NCBI RefSeq assembly: GCF_014385435.1
Contig: NZ_JACSUD010000006.1
Span: 62,001-126,000, forward strand
DNA: 64,000 nucleotides
Direction of reading: 5' to 3'
From: Alloprevotella sp. Lung230
GTDB taxonomy: Bacteria; Bacteroidota; Bacteroidia; Bacteroidales; Bacteroidaceae
This document shows, piece after piece, positions 51,125 to 59,317 of this stretch (position 1 is its first letter; each line of letters opens with the position of its first letter). Both the position numbers and the translations under genes were made by a program. The notes beneath the pieces were generated by a model. The model saw only the letters and a program-made list of their open reading frames with translations. It was not told the DNA's origin and searched no databases.

Positions 51125-51606
51125 AGGCTTTGGAGCTGGTGGAGCGTGTCGAAAATGAGGTGTGGTTCGAAACCGCGAGAGGCAGCAAACCGTACCAGTT
51201 TCTGAGTGGCTTTGAGCGCTTCCCGGCGGTCGTCGGCATCGAAAGAGAGGGTGCGGAGTTTGCTCGACAAGATGCGTTGCAAAACCTCCAAATAATGATC
51301 TTCTTCAATCACCTCGGCCAAAGCGGCTTCTACAACACCGGCAGAAAACTTCTTCTGTCGCAGCGCCTGACTGATTTTGAGGCGTCCCCAACCGTCATAT
51401 TCCAGTTTGTCGTGTGCAAACGCCCGCGCATAGCGGCCGGCATCGATGAAATGCTCGTCTTCGAGGGTGTCGAGCACCTCATCCACCTCCTCGCGGGAGA
51501 GCGGGGTTTCACGGAGTTTCTTCTCCAAATCGTAGCGGCAGCATTCCCGCTGGGCGCAACGTGTGGTCGCCCAGTTGAGCGCTGAAGTTTTATCGGTAAT
51601 TTTCAT
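51121..51606 (-). CDS. recX: RecX-family regulatory protein
   Basis: A 161-residue all-helical protein with three RecX tandem helical repeats (LEKKLRETPLSREEVDEVLDTLEDEHFIDAGRYARAF in the first, given here in part). RecX proteins bind RecA filaments and limit recombination. It is encoded apart from recA, between a glycosyltransferase and a TPR gene, overlapping both by four bases. Start at 51606 is chosen because it overlaps the upstream stop (ATGA) and opens the family-length protein. Confidence 0.88.
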   Translation of the reverse strand: MKITDKTSALNWATTRCAQRECCRYDLEKKLRETPLSREEVDEVLDTLEDEHFIDAGRYARAFAHDKLEYDGWGRLKISQALRQKKFSAGVVEAALAEVIEEDHYLEVLQRILSSKLRTLSFDADDRREALKATQKLVRFAASRGFEPHLIFDTLHQLQSL

Positions 51607-52388
51607 CGGAGTACAAGGGCGCGCACCACAAACCAAGCGTGGAGCATCAGGGTGGAAAAGAAGCCGTAGTGGCGGCACATAATGGTAAACCGCTCGCGGA
51701 GCGAAGCCTTATGGTGGCGGGTGGTCGTGCCCTCCGAAAGGTAATCGGCCACGACCAAATGGGTGTTGTGCAGAGGTAAGGACGCTTCGTCGGCAGCGCG
51801 CAGAATGCGGATGCACCAATCAAAATCGGCCGAAAAGCGATAACGGAGATCGTAGCGGTGCTGCTGCGCCAAATCGGTGCGGGCAAAGAAGGCTTGATGA
51901 CATACCAGCATACCTTGGGAAAACGACTCCCAATGCAGCCTCTCGGGAGGAGAGAGGCGGCGGCGACGCAAAAAATGTCCTTCCTCATCGACCAAATGCG
52001 TATCGCCGTACAGCACAGCCGGCAGGGAAGTTTCCCCCTCGGTCGGCAATGACTCCACGATGCGTCGCAGGGTGGTGGCGCTGTGCAAGCGGTCACCGGC
52101 ATTGAGAAAGAGGATGTACTGCCCCGTGGCAAGCCCCAGGGCTTTGTTCATCGCATCGTAAATCCCCTTGTCCGGTTCCGACAGCACCACCCGCTCATGA
52201 TGTTGAGCGGCGGTTGAAGCCGTTTGGGCTTGATAGTCGGCCAGCAAGGTCGCTGTGCCGTCGGTCGATGCCCCATCGACAATGAGGTGCTCCACGGCGG
52301 GATAGTCTTGCTCGGCCACACTCGAAAGGGTGGCAGGCAGTAGGTGGGCAGCGTTGTAGCACACCGTGGCAATCGTGATTTTAATCAT
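51603..52388 (-). CDS. Family 2 glycosyltransferase
   Basis: A 261-residue GT2 (GT-A fold) protein: ITIATVCYNAAHLLPATLSSVAEQDYP, then VEHLIVDGASTDGT with the UDP-sugar-binding Asp, then GIYDAMNKALGLATGQYILFLNAGD, where NAGD replaces the DxD metal motif as in WcaA-like enzymes. It ends in a hydrophobic helix that probably tethers it to the membrane. It acts in surface polysaccharide or glycoprotein sugar assembly. Starts at 52388 by four-base overlap with the GT4 gene. Confidence 0.9.
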   Translation of the reverse strand: MIKITIATVCYNAAHLLPATLSSVAEQDYPAVEHLIVDGASTDGTATLLADYQAQTASTAAQHHERVVLSEPDKGIYDAMNKALGLATGQYILFLNAGDRLHSATTLRRIVESLPTEGETSLPAVLYGDTHLVDEEGHFLRRRRLSPPERLHWESFSQGMLVCHQAFFARTDLAQQHRYDLRYRFSADFDWCIRILRAADEASLPLHNTHLVVADYLSEGTTTRHHKASLRERFTIMCRHYGFFSTLMLHAWFVVRALVLR

Positions 52389-53641
52389 TGCTGGCGGGTA
52401 TAGACTTCGATGTATTTTCGGGCAATCGCCGATGGGGCATAGCGCTGCAACACCCCTTCGCGCAGGTCGCGGCGGTCGATGCACTGCCCATCGCCCAAGC
52501 ACCACTCCAGTCCGTCGGTGAGGTTTTCGATGTCCAGCCGGGCAGCGAGATAGCCATTTTCCTTGTGGTCGATGATGTCGGCCTGTCCGCTGCCGTCAAA
52601 CGAGAGGGGCAGGCAACCGCAGGCTTGAGCTTCGACCATCGTCTGCCCAAATGTTTCGTAGTGTGAGGTAGACACAGTGACATTGGCGGCCGAATAGAGG
52701 CGCGAGATGAGGTGGGTGTCGCGCACAACGCCCATTTCGGTATGGGAAATGGGGAAATCATCGAGCAAATGTTCGTCTTTGATTTGGCCGAACAAAAGGA
52801 GGTGCAACTCTTCGCGGCGATATTCGCCACGTTGGAGCAGACATTCGATGGCGGCCCGCAGAAATTCAAATCCCTTGATGGGGTCGTCGATGCGGGCAGC
52901 GCCGAATAGGAGGATATAGCGCCGGTCGGCCAGGCCCAGTTCGCGCCGGCTTTCGGTGCGATCGAGTAGGTCGAAATTGTCGAGCGAGAGGGTGTTGGGG
53001 ATGATGTCGCGGGGCTTCTCTCCGAGCAGTGCACTCTCTTTCATTCGTTCGGCCAACCAGCGGCTCACGGCCACCACACTCAGGTTGGGGTGTAGACCAC
53101 CATAGGTGCGCTGTTTCTGCCGAAACACGCGGGCCGAAAGGTCGTTGCGTCCGGGGGCGGCGAGGAAGGGGCAGTCGTGACACGCCACATGATAGGCTTC
53201 GCAGGCATAGGCGTGGTGGCAGATGGCAGTGGCGGGCCACATATCGTGGAGCGTCCACACCACGCGCTTGCCCGAAAGGAGGATTTTGCGGAGGTCGCGC
53301 AGCGAGAGAAATCCTTGGTTGATCCAATGCAGATGCACCACGTCGGCTTCTTGAAATTCGGGCAGGCGCGTGATGTCAAATCCGGTGTTGGCGATGGACA
53401 CCTTGAAGAGATTGCGCCGCGTGAAGCGGTTGGCCGCCCAAATCACCACACGCTCCCAAAGGAAGCGCAAGCGCCCCTTCCAGTGCCCATGCACTCGGTG
53501 CACGAGTGCCGAAGGGTGGTCGGTGTCGCGCACGAGCATACGTGCTTCCACGCCCTCAGCGCGGAGGGCGTGCATCAAGCGGGAGGCGGCAATCGCTGCT
53601 CCTCCTTTCTGCTCTGAGGTGTTGACAATGAGTACGCGCAC
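52385..53641 (-). CDS. Family 4 glycosyltransferase
   Basis: A 418-residue GT-B glycosyltransferase. The N-terminal acceptor domain starts NTSEQKGGAAIAASRLMHAL. The C-terminal donor domain has RYILLFGAARIDDPIKG and the retaining GT4 E-x7-E motif in ETFGQTMVEAQACGCLP. It transfers a sugar from an NDP donor during surface glycan synthesis. It is the first gene of the seven-gene operon and has a plausible promoter upstream. Acceptor and sugar are unknown. Confidence 0.92.
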   Translation of the reverse strand: MRVLIVNTSEQKGGAAIAASRLMHALRAEGVEARMLVRDTDHPSALVHRVHGHWKGRLRFLWERVVIWAANRFTRRNLFKVSIANTGFDITRLPEFQEADVVHLHWINQGFLSLRDLRKILLSGKRVVWTLHDMWPATAICHHAYACEAYHVACHDCPFLAAPGRNDLSARVFRQKQRTYGGLHPNLSVVAVSRWLAERMKESALLGEKPRDIIPNTLSLDNFDLLDRTESRRELGLADRRYILLFGAARIDDPIKGFEFLRAAIECLLQRGEYRREELHLLLFGQIKDEHLLDDFPISHTEMGVVRDTHLISRLYSAANVTVSTSHYETFGQTMVEAQACGCLPLSFDGSGQADIIDHKENGYLAARLDIENLTDGLEWCLGDGQCIDRRDLREGVLQRYAPSAIARKYIEVYTRQQ

Positions 53642-53729
53642 GGAGAAAATGAAGGTGAAAAACGCCCATCAAAACGGAGAGAGATTCTCCTCCCTCTTTC
53701 GAGGGCTTTCGTTAGGGTAATCTTGGCTA

Positions 53730-53761
53730 CGAAGTTAGAAAGAAATACCGATATGGCCAAA
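53730..53761 (-). promoter_or_regulatory. Promoter of the GT4-to-S41 operon
   Basis: Minus strand TTTG (53758-53761), 20-bp gap, TAACTTCG (53730-53737), one mismatch to TAnnTTTG. Confidence 0.5.
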
Positions 53762-53786
53762 AAACTCTCCCTAAAATACCGCAATT

Positions 53787-53806
53787 CGCACGAAGCGAGA
53801 GAAGAA
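53787..53806 (+). repeat. 20-bp direct repeat, left boundary of the inserted block
   Basis: CGCACGAAGCGAGAGAAGAA, identical to 60459-60478, adjoining the outer end of an IS30-family fragment. Confidence 0.85.
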
Positions 53807-53957
53807 CGTAGAGTCAACCGGCAAGTGCAAAATTAAGCTATTCTTTTGAAGAACTCTGCTTTTGGTGTCTCAAACTTTAATTTTTTCCTGGGTCTACTGT
53901 TGATTTTCTTTTGTATGCTTGCAATCTTTTTATCTGTAACTTCATCAAAGTTGGTGC
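53807..53957 (-). pseudogene. IS30-family transposase 3' fragment
   Basis: The terminal inverted-repeat side (CGTAGAGTCAACC, AAGTGCAAAA) and the last 40 or so codons of an IS30-type transposase (KKIASIQKKINSRPRKK, FETPKAEFFKR) match the copy at 59318-60458 in the same orientation. The fragment stops abruptly where a second IS30 end begins. Confidence 0.85.
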
Positions 53958-54190
53958 ATACTTTCAAAATCGAAGTGCAACAAATCATTCGTTTTTTCAT
54001 AGGTTCTAATCTATGAAAAACACCGCGAGTTTGCCTCGCGGCCGGGGCGCGCAGCCCCGAAGAGCGATACCGGCAATACATAAAAAAGAGTCCCCTTTTG
54101 AGAACTCTGGAAGATTAATTATCTTTGTATTGCCTATGTACAAACAACTAACCTCAGAGCAAAGATCGCAAATCTTTGCCTTACTACAAA
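53957..54190 (+). pseudogene. IS30-family 5' fragment, opposite orientation
   Basis: This begins with the other IS end (TACTTTCAAAATCGAAG). It runs through the GC-rich hairpin leader and the start of the transposase (MYKQLTSEQRSQIFALLQ at 54136) and is cut at 54190, where the next transposase remnant starts. It is thus a truncated copy nested against the minus-strand fragment. Confidence 0.85.
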
Positions 54191-54668
54191 CGTGCTTGCC
54201 TTCCGTCAATGATTAGCCCTTTGATAAGATAACCTCTAGCCTCTATACTGCGCACTGCATTTCAGTCATCAGCAGTGGTTTCACTCTTGATAAAATCGAC
54301 ATACAAAGGGTATCCAGAAGCGTCATCTAGAGCAAGGAGAACTCCCCAATTATGTCCCCAATAGGTTGCGTCAAGATGAACGTATCCACTACGTCCTGAC
54401 AGATCGGGTTGAACCCATTCTTTTGTCACGTGAGCCAGCATCCGTTTAATGGTTTAATGGTTGAATCGCTGACGTTGAACATATCTGAAAGTTCAGAAAT
54501 CGTCTGTTTATTCTCTTTGTATATATTCCAAATTTCTTCTTCGCAAGGTAGCTGCTTGCGACGGAATTGATAGCCACAATCTAAGCATTTATAGACTTGT
54601 TTTCCATTGCGTTTTCCGTTTTTCTTCGTATGTGTTGAGTCACAACAAGGGCATTTACTCTTATTCAT
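54191..54668 (-). pseudogene. Broken zinc-ribbon DDE transposase (IS256/Mutator-like)
   Basis: The start (54668) codes a zinc ribbon (CPCCDSTHTKKNGKRNGKQ, CLDCGYQFRRKQL) and a helix-turn-helix. After an 8-bp duplication shifts the frame near 54445-54460, the DDE part continues in another frame (YVHLDATYWGHNWGVLLAL, then GLIIDGRQA with the second Asp). An in-frame TGA interrupts it near 54268, and the 3' end is lost at the IS30 junction. The fold is Mutator-like; the exact IS family is uncertain. A -7 box (TACCTTTG, 54700-54707) remains upstream. Confidence 0.82.
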
Positions 54669-54776
54669 AATACCTTACTTTGAGATTTTGAATCTCGTGC
54701 AAAGGTAACATATTCAACACTTTACGCAGTATCTCAGCCTGCAATTTGACCTATACGCCATTTGTATTAAAATAGA

Positions 54777-54817
54777 TTAGCCATATCTCATCCCGACGTG
54801 GGATTTGACATGGCTAA
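54777..54817 (-). terminator. Terminator after the XusB-like gene
   Basis: TTAGCCAT..ATCCC pairs with GGGAT..ATGGCTAA around a GACGT loop, 25 bases beyond the stop codon. A T/A-rich run follows on the minus strand. Confidence 0.6.
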
Positions 54818-54842
54818 TGGCATCATAAAATACTTATTACAA

Positions 54843-56036
54843 CTATTTTAGTTCATGCAACATATAAGGAGCACCAGAAGTTTTTACTTTTACATTTTCA
54901 TAGCTTCCATCATTCATATGATAGACAGAGTAGCCCATGCCTTGGTCTGTTGACATGCCGAAGATGATATTATTGCCAGACTTGCAGATGGATGTGGCCC
55001 AGCCTACAGTTCCAGAAAAATTCATCTTCTTGCAAGTCTTATTGTATAGATTAATTTCAAAGGCTTGAAATGATTTGTCATGAACGTAGTCAGGTGGATT
55101 GCTTGTCGCTCCGGGAATGTTAAGGTATCCATAAACCTTTCCGTTTCCACCATACACTTTATTATAAGCATACGATGTTCTGTTCCCCTTTACTCCTTCT
55201 AAGTTTACGTCTGCAAGGGTGAAGCAATATGAGTTGTCAAAGTCTTGCTCCCCTTTCTTAATGCGCAAGAATCCTTCTTTGACCCCAGGCTGGTATCCAA
55301 ACATAGCTACGCAATAGAAATAGATGTCACCCTTCTCGTCCACGAATGGGTCCCCAGCAGGGGTCATAGAGGAGGACATTGTAGCACGAGGGTCACTAAT
55401 CATTTTGATGGGCTTATCGGTCTTGGTATCTATTAAGGCTATATGTGCCCCCTTCTCGCATGAGTAGGCAGACTTTAATTGGCAGAGCGTCACGTATAAG
55501 ATGCCGTCTCTGATGATGGAAGCACATGGTTCAGGATTATTGTCGCCAGCCAACTTCCCCAAGGAATAGCCAGATAAATCTATTTCTCCTGTTTTTGTCA
55601 TGGAGGACGGATCTATAATCCACACCTTTCCTAATCCAAGACAAGAAACGTAGGCTTTCTTCTCGGATAAGAATGTGATGTATGTGGCCTTTGCACCACT
55701 TGGAAATAGCATGGTGTTTCCTTCTTGAACAAGGATTCCATCCTTAGGGATGTACTTGTAGAGGTGTTCCGTGTCAGTCACATATACCTTGCCACCATGC
55801 ACAAATGAAAATGCACCCTTGGCAAACACCAAAGCATTGTCCGTATTGAGCGAACCAGCTGTCAAGTCTTTGAACAGACTGATATATGTGTTCTCTCCAA
55901 TATTCACGCTATGCACAAATCCTGCCTCGGACTTTGCTGGTGGTGTTGGAGGAACATCTGGAGTGTCTTTACTACATGAGGAAAGACCTGATAACACAAG
56001 CAGCGCCGTGGCTGCGACTAAGAAATAATGTTTCAT
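54843..56036 (-). CDS. DUF4374/XusB-like surface lipoprotein, probable iron-siderophore binder
   Basis: A 397-residue lipoprotein (lipobox LSSC) with a Pro-rich linker and about seven repeating beta-blades (for example KVYVTDTEHLYKYIP, KAYVSCLGLGKVWIID, GILYVTLCQLKSAYS, NNIIFGMSTDQGMGYSVY), consistent with a beta-propeller. It follows a siderophore-type TonB receptor by 35 bp. This pair, with DUF4374, is the arrangement of xusA-xusB in Bacteroides thetaiotaomicron, where XusB captures xenosiderophores at the surface. The inner-membrane PepSY reductase (XusC) is not present. Codons are AT-rich compared with the host. Family assignment is from recall of the layout, not a search. Confidence 0.68.
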   Translation of the reverse strand: MKHYFLVAATALLVLSGLSSCSKDTPDVPPTPPAKSEAGFVHSVNIGENTYISLFKDLTAGSLNTDNALVFAKGAFSFVHGGKVYVTDTEHLYKYIPKDGILVQEGNTMLFPSGAKATYITFLSEKKAYVSCLGLGKVWIIDPSSMTKTGEIDLSGYSLGKLAGDNNPEPCASIIRDGILYVTLCQLKSAYSCEKGAHIALIDTKTDKPIKMISDPRATMSSSMTPAGDPFVDEKGDIYFYCVAMFGYQPGVKEGFLRIKKGEQDFDNSYCFTLADVNLEGVKGNRTSYAYNKVYGGNGKVYGYLNIPGATSNPPDYVHDKSFQAFEINLYNKTCKKMNFSGTVGWATSICKSGNNIIFGMSTDQGMGYSVYHMNDGSYENVKVKTSGAPYMLHELK

Positions 56037-56071
56037 TTTGACTATAAATTTTTGAAATGAATAATAAGAAT

Positions 56072-58486
56072 TTACATACTCATAGCTCCTCCTGAGACTT
56101 TGTCTCGGAACAGATTAAAACGCAATTTAGCCTTAAAGGTTCTGCCTTGCAGTGGCATTTTGAATTCCATGTAGTTCTCTTTGTCAAAAATATTTTCGAC
56201 CTCGAAACTCAGAGAAACATTGTTATGCCAAAATGACTGTTGAAGCCCTATGGTAAACACATCGTTGGAAGGAATGATCCATTTCTTTCGTTGGTCGGGC
56301 AGTGTGCTCATTTGCCAGCCCCAATCGAATTCTCCGACATGAGAGACATCTACATAAACTCTGGACAACTCTTTCTTTCCCAACAAACCTTCAACGTGAT
56401 ATTCCATGCCATAGTTGTAATAGAAAGACGGTATGTTGGGTACATGTTTATTATATGTGGGATTATCCGTCCCTTTTGCATCGTTTAACCATTTCTGCCG
56501 GTCTCGAATGTCCTGCAATGTAAGATTAAAGTATGCATAGACGTTTGGGGTTATATCTACCTTTAAGTCAGTATCGAAACCAAGCGTACTTGTCTTTCCT
56601 AAGTTTATGTATATGGAACGGATATCAGCGGGGAAAAGCCTTATCATATTCTGGATATACATGTAATAGAAGTTTGTTTCCCACTGCACGCGGGTAAGTC
56701 CCATCACATTTCTTGTATCTATGATGGTTCCAACGTTCAGGTTGTCTCCAATTTCAGGCAGTAAGTTCACTGATGGCTTGATGCTCATTCCGTTACCGAA
56801 AAGTTCTCCTGTGTCAGGGAGTCTCACATTGTGTGAAAACGAGAACTTTCCCCTCACGCCTTTCCAAAACTCATAGCTCACTCCCTCACTAAATCCGTAG
56901 TACGTTTTGTTCACACTTGTCTGTTTGGGAGCTGATGCATCTTTCATTTGGGCTTTCGACAAGGCATCGCTTGTTCTAAAGATTTTTGACTTCAGATAAT
57001 AAATGCTTATCGTCAAGGAATTCTGAAAACGATGATTGGAAGAGGCATACAAATGACTGAGTCCGATATTGTTTGAAATCATTTTGCTGGGAAACGAGCT
57101 AGGATCGAACCCGAGATAGTCATTCATGCGTTCATCTTTAGGACGGTAGTCCGAAAGAGCAAGTTGATCATTTATGTTGAATGTATGTTGTCCAAATGTA
57201 TATTTCAGGTTAAATTTGTTTCGCAACTCAAATTGTCGGTTATGGGATTCGTTGAAAAGGTTGTCCTCCGTCTCCCCGATAGCTTGTGTGTCCGTCCCAT
57301 CCCATTGCATCTTTGTAGTTGCCGTATCCGTCATGTTCGAACGTATGATGGGAGCAACGAGTGTATTTTTCAGATCTAACCCTTTGAATATGAAATTATG
57401 TTTCTCCATGTCCAAAGTGGGCATTATGTTAAGACTTCGCGTATAGGCATGTCGCGAGTCAAAGTTAAGAGACTGTATGCCTTTCTTATTCCTGTAAAAA
57501 GCACATTCCAAATCCAGTTTGTCGAAGTATAGCTTTCTAAAACCAATGCCGACATGATAGAAGTCTGCGTCATAATAGTCATTATTTCGTCTTACCTTTC
57601 TGTATTCTGAGACTGGCAGGTTTATTTCGAATACTGGCCATGACATCGTGTAGTTGTTCTTGGATTTATTCTTAAAGAAAGCAACATTAAATAATATGCC
57701 TGACTTTGCAAAAAGCTTTTGAGCACTTGTAAGTGTCTTGGATGTTCCGAATGATGCCAATTCCTGCGTGAATCCTACTAGGTCGCATTCATCCTCACGT
57801 GTCACAATATTGATGGCTCCTCCTAATCCGTCGCCTCCATATTCTGCAGGCACAATACCCTTGTACACCTCTATATATTTGATCACATCTATTGGAATAT
57901 CGTTGATGTCGAAAGAACCGTCAGGACTGTTGAGTGGGAAACCATTAATATATACGGCGACACGCTTACCTTCTAAACCATGTACAGATATGCGCGACGC
58001 ACTTCCCAATCCGCCTGTCTTTCTTACTTTGATGCCAGACGTGCGTGTAAGAATCTCTTCTATACCGCTTGAACGTCCCCGCAGCTTGGATCCGTCCACT
58101 ACGGTTACAGCCATAGGACTCTGCCGAATGCGGTTTATTTCCGCCTGCTGGGAAGATCCCTTCACTACAACTTCGTTAAGGACGTTCGCTGATGATTCTA
58201 AGAAAAAGTCTTTTGTGATATTGCCGTTTAACACAATGACTTGCCTTACTCGTTTATATCCAACAAATGAAACCTCAACGAGACATGTTCCATTTGAGAG
58301 AATGTCAATTTGATAATTGCCTGTTTTGTCAGAAACTGTTTTCTGTTTTGTATTTTTGATTGATATGTATGCCCCAGATATGGGAAGTCCTGTTTCTTTA
58401 TCTATGATTTTCCCACGTAATATATTTTGGGCAGACAAAACTGTTGTACACAAACACAGTATCGTTACGATGAATAATCTGTTCAT
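56072..58486 (-). CDS. TonB-dependent receptor, siderophore type (XusA-like)
   Basis: An 804-residue outer-membrane receptor. In order: signal peptide (ending LSAQ), CarboxypepD-like domain (GKIIDKETGLPISGAYISIK, residues about 20-105), plug (VVVKGSS, IEEILTRTSGIKVRKTGGLG, VYINGFPLN, YKGIVPAEYGGDGLGGAINIV), then a 22-strand barrel ending in FKAKLRFNLF. This is the classic ferric-siderophore layout, not SusC. The start lies four bases after the TetR stop, so they are coupled. Base composition is AT-rich, unlike the flanks. Confidence 0.85.
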   Translation of the reverse strand: MNRLFIVTILCLCTTVLSAQNILRGKIIDKETGLPISGAYISIKNTKQKTVSDKTGNYQIDILSNGTCLVEVSFVGYKRVRQVIVLNGNITKDFFLESSANVLNEVVVKGSSQQAEINRIRQSPMAVTVVDGSKLRGRSSGIEEILTRTSGIKVRKTGGLGSASRISVHGLEGKRVAVYINGFPLNSPDGSFDINDIPIDVIKYIEVYKGIVPAEYGGDGLGGAINIVTREDECDLVGFTQELASFGTSKTLTSAQKLFAKSGILFNVAFFKNKSKNNYTMSWPVFEINLPVSEYRKVRRNNDYYDADFYHVGIGFRKLYFDKLDLECAFYRNKKGIQSLNFDSRHAYTRSLNIMPTLDMEKHNFIFKGLDLKNTLVAPIIRSNMTDTATTKMQWDGTDTQAIGETEDNLFNESHNRQFELRNKFNLKYTFGQHTFNINDQLALSDYRPKDERMNDYLGFDPSSFPSKMISNNIGLSHLYASSNHRFQNSLTISIYYLKSKIFRTSDALSKAQMKDASAPKQTSVNKTYYGFSEGVSYEFWKGVRGKFSFSHNVRLPDTGELFGNGMSIKPSVNLLPEIGDNLNVGTIIDTRNVMGLTRVQWETNFYYMYIQNMIRLFPADIRSIYINLGKTSTLGFDTDLKVDITPNVYAYFNLTLQDIRDRQKWLNDAKGTDNPTYNKHVPNIPSFYYNYGMEYHVEGLLGKKELSRVYVDVSHVGEFDWGWQMSTLPDQRKKWIIPSNDVFTIGLQQSFWHNNVSLSFEVENIFDKENYMEFKMPLQGRTFKAKLRFNLFRDKVSGGAMSM

Positions 58487-58490
58487 AATC

Positions 58491-59105
58491 TTATTGATTA
58501 ATGAGTTCTCGCCATCCTGCTGTATTATAGCGTATATATTCAGACAAAACCTGTTTTGCCTCTTCTTTACGGATTTCTGGATTTGAGACAATCTCTCCGA
58601 CGATTGTTACCCATGTAGAAGAGGAAATCCGAAAGAATAGTGACGAAACTTTTGTTTGTATTTGTGGATAGACTTTTTGCATTTGGTCAATATATTCTTT
58701 ACTTATTGCAACTTGTTCTTCGATAAAATTTTCACGGAAAAATTCTACAGAAGTACCTTTTGATTCAAAAAGCAATAACTTTAATTCTTCTTTATACAAG
58801 AAAATTATTCTAAGCGTTTCTCTCAGCAAATCCTTTTGGTATTCTTTGATGAAATCAATTCTGTCTATTTTGTCATGTTCCATACGGTAGGAAGACATCC
58901 TTGCATCCAAGACATCAAGTAACGGTCTGAGAACAGCACAGAAAATGTCATCTTTTGTCTTAAAATAATTGTATATGTTGCCCAAGACAACTTCTGACTT
59001 TGCAGAAATGGTTCGCATAGATGTCTTTCTATAGCCATTTCTTATGAATTCATTGCGAGCCACCGTAATAATTCTGTGCCTTATATCCTTTTTTAATGTT
59101 TTCAT
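58491..59105 (-). CDS. TetR-family regulator of the inserted uptake module
   Basis: A 204-residue regulator. The N-terminal helix-turn-helix (residues about 5-50) reads ARNEFIRNGYRKTSMRTISAKSEVVLGNIYNYFKTKDDIF in the usual TetR form (key parts given). The ligand domain is all-helical and unique to the group. It is first in the operon and coupled to the receptor. A perfect-looking 20-bp palindrome overlaps its promoter, so it probably represses its own operon until an inducer binds. Confidence 0.87.
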   Translation of the reverse strand: MKTLKKDIRHRIITVARNEFIRNGYRKTSMRTISAKSEVVLGNIYNYFKTKDDIFCAVLRPLLDVLDARMSSYRMEHDKIDRIDFIKEYQKDLLRETLRIIFLYKEELKLLLFESKGTSVEFFRENFIEEQVAISKEYIDQMQKVYPQIQTKVSSLFFRISSSTWVTIVGEIVSNPEIRKEEAKQVLSEYIRYNTAGWRELINQ

Positions 59106-59146
59106 CGCGAGGTTATTATTAGCGGACGTTGCTTGGATTTGTTCAT

Positions 59147-59185
59147 AAAAAAAGCGTACTGTCTAAAATGACAGTACGCTTTTTT
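59147..59185. terminator. Hairpin with A/T tracts in the TetR operon leader
   Basis: A-run, GCGTACTGTC, 6-nt loop, GACAGTACGC, T-run: a perfect 16-bp stem including the tracts, able to terminate in both directions. It lies between the operon promoter and the TetR start codon. Confidence 0.8.
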
Positions 59186-59240
59186 GTGATTGCCTTTATA
59201 TGGCTATGTAGAAATTTCATCATTATCTCAATTTTAAATG

Positions 59241-59272
59241 CAAAGGTAGGGGGAAAAAACTACACAGACAAT
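59241..59272 (-). promoter_or_regulatory. Promoter of the TetR-receptor operon
   Basis: Minus strand ATTG (59269-59272), 20-bp gap, TACCTTTG (59241-59248). Confidence 0.65.
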
Positions 59273-59289
59273 ACCTATTAATGGGTATT
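59270..59289. promoter_or_regulatory. Candidate TetR operator
   Basis: AATACCTATTAATGGGTATT is a 20-bp palindrome with one mismatched pair. It overlaps the -33 element of the operon promoter, the expected place for repression. Confidence 0.6.
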
Positions 59290-59317
59290 TTGAAACCTAA
59301 TTTCACTACTGTCCCGT

